64,000 nt of DNA from Lycium barbarum (taxonomy: Eukaryota > Streptophyta > Magnoliopsida > Solanales > Solanaceae), in NCBI RefSeq assembly GCF_019175385.1, contig NC_083344.1, positions 7,292,965 through 7,356,964 on the forward strand, in the 5' to 3' direction. Position numbers and translations under genes: made by a program. The first letter of the stretch is position 1. The number at the start of each line of letters is the position of its first letter. The notes below the pieces were generated by a model, which saw only the letters and a program-made list of their open reading frames with translations, did no database searches and was not told where the DNA came from. Shown in pieces: positions 61,485-64,000 of the stretch.

Positions 61485-62944
61485 TAAAAATAGTGCAAAT
61501 TAATAATGTCCAAAAAAAAAAAGTGCACCCCCTATTAAAAAATCAAACAATATTCATGTAATTTTCAATGTATCTCATTAAGTCAATAATGATGAATTCA
61601 TTACCACGTGCGTATTAATCCATTAAATTGCTTTTCTTCAAAAGGTTAAGTAGTCAAACCATACAATTTTCTTTCTTTTTTTTATATTAGCCTGAGATCT
61701 AAACTAGATATTAAACTGTTGTATTTGCTATTCCGCCATGTCATTTATTTTTTATGTTTACTAAAATAAATATACTTAAAATATTTATATTTTAAAATAA
61801 GATAGAATTTAATTATTTTTTTATTTTTATTCTTACTCTAATAAATGTGAAAAGAAATTAATGTCGTAAAAAAAATATATCAAATGCAGATCAAATAATG
61901 AATAAGGTAAATTAGTCAAATTATAATTCTAATCGACGTTTTCTTAAAAAATCATGCAAAAGACAACATGACAAGTAAAATGAGCTAAACCGAGAATATT
62001 TACTAAAAATTAAAAAATAGTATTTCTTCGTTTAAATAAAAAATCAATTTCTACTTTGTTTCGTTTTAAACATGTAAAATTAATTTAATAATTTGAATTA
62101 GAATTGTCCAAATCAAAATTTGATAAAAAATAATAAGTATTTTACACCTTTAAATTAATCAAATTAAAATTGAAAGTATCAACTGATGCTTAAATATTAC
62201 TATTGTTTTATCTCAAAGAGAAGAAAATAGTTTCCTTTTAATCAAGTCTTCTCTTTTAAAAAATATTAATAAATTTGCCGATTTTGTGTTCATAGAGAAC
62301 ATTAATATAATAAAATTTTAGATACAGAGCACAAACTACAATGTTATATTAATCGTGTTTTGAATATACTCTTTATATATATATATATCACTATTCAAAA
62401 ACAACTACATACACATAAATGCACTATAATCTAAAGTGTTGGCCCGTGCTATAGGCCGTCTAGTCTCTATATATGGGGATCCCTCTAATCCTCCAAAACG
62501 TGAACTCCTTTTTTTAGTGGAAAAAGCTTCTTTTGTTTTTTTTTTTTTTTTTTTTTTTTTGAAATGTATGTGAAAACGTGCATGTGGTATGTGTGTGAAT
62601 TCATCAGTTGAGAATTGTGGAGTTTGTTATTACAAATGATTAGATGGAATCTTGGACATGTGGCAAATTTTTATCGGGCTCTTTTTTTTGTCTTTTGTTT
62701 TTTTATTAAAATCAAAATACACTTACTAACCACCTAATTTTAGCCTTAAGAAAATACTCACTTATTTACTCAAAATTTTAAAAGGGAAACATTTTTCCGT
62801 CTTAAATACGACTCCATATTTGTAATTTTCGGTTTTCACAACTAAAAAACAACTAAAAATGAGATAATACTCAAAATAGCAAGATTAGACTTAAAATAAA
62901 AATTTAGAGAAAACATCGGAGAGGGTCAAAATTACGTGTCTACA

Positions 62945-64000
62945 AGCTCTTTTGATATTTATAATAGACAACATATACCACATGAAGTGGCACTGGTCTA
63001 GACATCAGATAAGTTAATTAAGTATATTTGTTTTTGTTCATTGCTTAAGTTGAATGGTTTAGCACCTTATTTTGTACTATAATTTTTGGACGAATGAAAT
63101 TCAATTGAATCGCTTCGAGCCATGTACCTCGCCCTGTCAAAGACAAACAGGCCCACTGGGCCATGATGTCCACTGGACACTTGAAGCACCATCCATCTAC
63201 TTGGCAAAAAGGGAGGGAAAATAACTCATATATACAGCCCACACATCTCGTTTGCAGTTGATGTAGTTCATTATATTATCGGTGTATAGACACTGTATGT
63301 ATTTTGCATAGCTATATGGCCCACTATATTATCGGTGTATAGATAATGTATCTGTTATGTATAGCTACATATAAACGTTACATACACTATATATGTACTG
63401 TATTTACTTTGTATAATCTCATGTATAAACACACGAAACCAACTCAAAATTGCAGTGTATTGATAATATATCTCATATGTTTCCCTTTGTTGTAATTGTG
63501 AAAAAGGTAATCTTCTCTAAGAAAAAGAAGAAGATGGTGAATCTCTGGTAAAGCTTTGTGGTGGAATTTTAATGGATCTTTTAGGCTAAACATACTAGTT
63601 GAGAAGCAATTAGAAAACAAAAAGATGGAGAAAGAACCAAAGTATTAGAGAGAGAAAATACATTGCAAGATAAAATGGAAAAAGTTTTTTGAAAAAACTT
63701 TGCGTATGGGAAAGGGGGAGCATGGGGCGTGTGAAGACTTGGACAAAAAGGGGTCATCAATGGCTATACGTGTAAGAACTATAAGATTGGGCTATAATCG
63801 GTAAACTAGATGGCCGACCGGTCCATCAGGTCATTATCTCAAAGGAAACTTGATTACACGTATTGACCTTTCCTTTCACCAAATATACTCCAACCCCCTG
63901 CCTAAACCAAACCAAAATTGGTCCAACAAAAAACTTGTCTTATGCATTAGTAAGAAAAAAGATAGACTTGTATTTATTCTTTTTTGTGATTCTTTTATTA
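62945..64000. other. Non-coding right edge
   Basis: AT-rich sequence. The motif ATATTATCGGTGTATAGA occurs twice (63274-63291 and 63327-63344) within similar ~60-bp contexts. An ORF on the minus strand (63242-63045) has no family I recognise. No gene or element named. Confidence 0.5.

Larger units (their letters stand above)
60358..62372 (+). repeat. Five dispersed copies of a GCAGACTTTGTATTC... unit
   Basis: Copies begin near 60358, 60537, 60980, 61327 and 62276 (the last diverged). Each runs GCAGACTTTGTATTCGTAGC, AAACACTAATATAATAAAGT, TTTAGATACGGAGCAC, then AATGTTATATTAATCGTGTT. Most are followed by a (TA)n run and GCATAAAAATAGTGCAAACT. Between them are short modules of the type GTGGACCCCATATTAACAAA. 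Confidence 0.88.
60747..62463 (+). mobile_element. Helitron-like non-autonomous element
   Basis: The right end has a short GC hairpin (GGCC-CGTGCTATA-GGCC) two bases before CTAG|T at 62460-62464, the 3' signature of Helitrons. A typical inner 5' feature, the palindrome AGCATGGGTTTAAACCCATGCT, lies at about 60757-60778, preceded by CTATATAA. The exact 5' TC end is unclear. No Rep/helicase is encoded. Confidence 0.5.
57903..62944 (-). mobile_element. Probable Tat-type LTR, minus strand, expanded by internal insertions
   Basis: The high end GAGGGTCAAAATTACGTGTCTACA (62921-62944) parallels GACAAAATTGGGTGTCAACA of the Tat LTRs. The low end has AAGAATCGCCACTTGACAAT (57979-57998) and GACCGAGGGGAAGGTCGC (58093-58110), which parallel the GAGTCGCCACCTAA and GAGGGAAGGTATTAGGC blocks of the other Tat LTRs. 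I could not confirm the exact ends or a target duplication. The 59.3-62.46 kb interior is mostly repeats and a Helitron-like element. Confidence 0.42.

Noticed and set aside
63045..63242. Minus-strand 65-codon ORF with several Cys and Trp
   Set aside because: Unlike its surroundings in composition, but short, isolated, and matching no family I know. Not enough to call a gene.

Overview
The window is plant nuclear DNA dominated by transposable elements. The element families suggest Solanaceae: chromovirus LTRs ending GGGTCGTGACA, Tat/Ogre-type LTRs starting TGTTGACACCC, an Athila-type LTR starting TGATGTGCCG, a Tork/Tnt1-like copia element, and SolS-like SINEs. That assignment rests on recognition from memory, not on a search. 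I see one host gene that appears intact: a seven-exon, minus-strand G-type lectin S-receptor-like kinase (12990-16194, 843 codons). All splice phases close and the kinase motifs are present.

Layout. (1) 1-9575: a ~3.12-kb direct tandem duplication (43-6440 and 6454-9575). Each copy carries the 3' end of a Ty1/copia element, a 541-bp LTR, a SINE with a 13-bp target-site duplication (TSD), and part or all of a DNA transposon with ~140-bp terminal inverted repeats (TIRs). Copy A alone also holds a 3,273-bp solo LTR with a perfect 5-bp TSD. (2) 9.6-16.3 kb: mostly non-coding flank with a MULE-type MITE at 10948-11308, then the receptor kinase gene. (3) 17-21 kb: small elements (inverted-arm transposon, MITEs, SINE, gypsy pol debris) and a segment paralogous to the 3' flank of the kinase gene. 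(4) 21178-48863: one chromovirus 3' end whose LTR (~2.6 kb when whole) was split by four insertions: solo Tat LTR (22155-25638), inverted chromovirus solo LTR (26880-29331), Athila-type solo LTR (30312-31788) and a 16.7-kb Tat/Ogre-like element (32107-48852, minus strand). That last element has both LTRs, PBS, PPT and a broken gag but no visible pol, and itself contains a further solo LTR (39506-42247). (5) 49085-57222: a nearly full-length minus-strand L1-type LINE with a 16-bp TSD, its endonuclease split by a solo LTR (51894-54891). (6) 57.9-63 kb: a probable Tat-type LTR filled with AT-rich repeats and a Helitron-like 3' end. (7) 63-64 kb: nothing I can name.

Apart from the kinase, all recognisable coding DNA is transposon-derived and broken by stops, frameshifts or insertions. 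The sequence gives a relative order of events: several insertions sit inside others with flawless TSDs. Five solo LTRs with perfect or near-perfect TSDs, plus one with a poor TSD, against one paired-LTR element point to much LTR-LTR recombination.

I found no defence system, CRISPR array or operon. The least ordinary signals are: short GC-rich palindrome arrays just upstream of the promoter position in three different LTR families; a gag-only Tat element whose 5' LTR has lost its TATA box; a 78-nt stop-free in-frame intron inside the kinase domain; and a duplication junction with templated filler that creates a chimeric 237-codon ORF.
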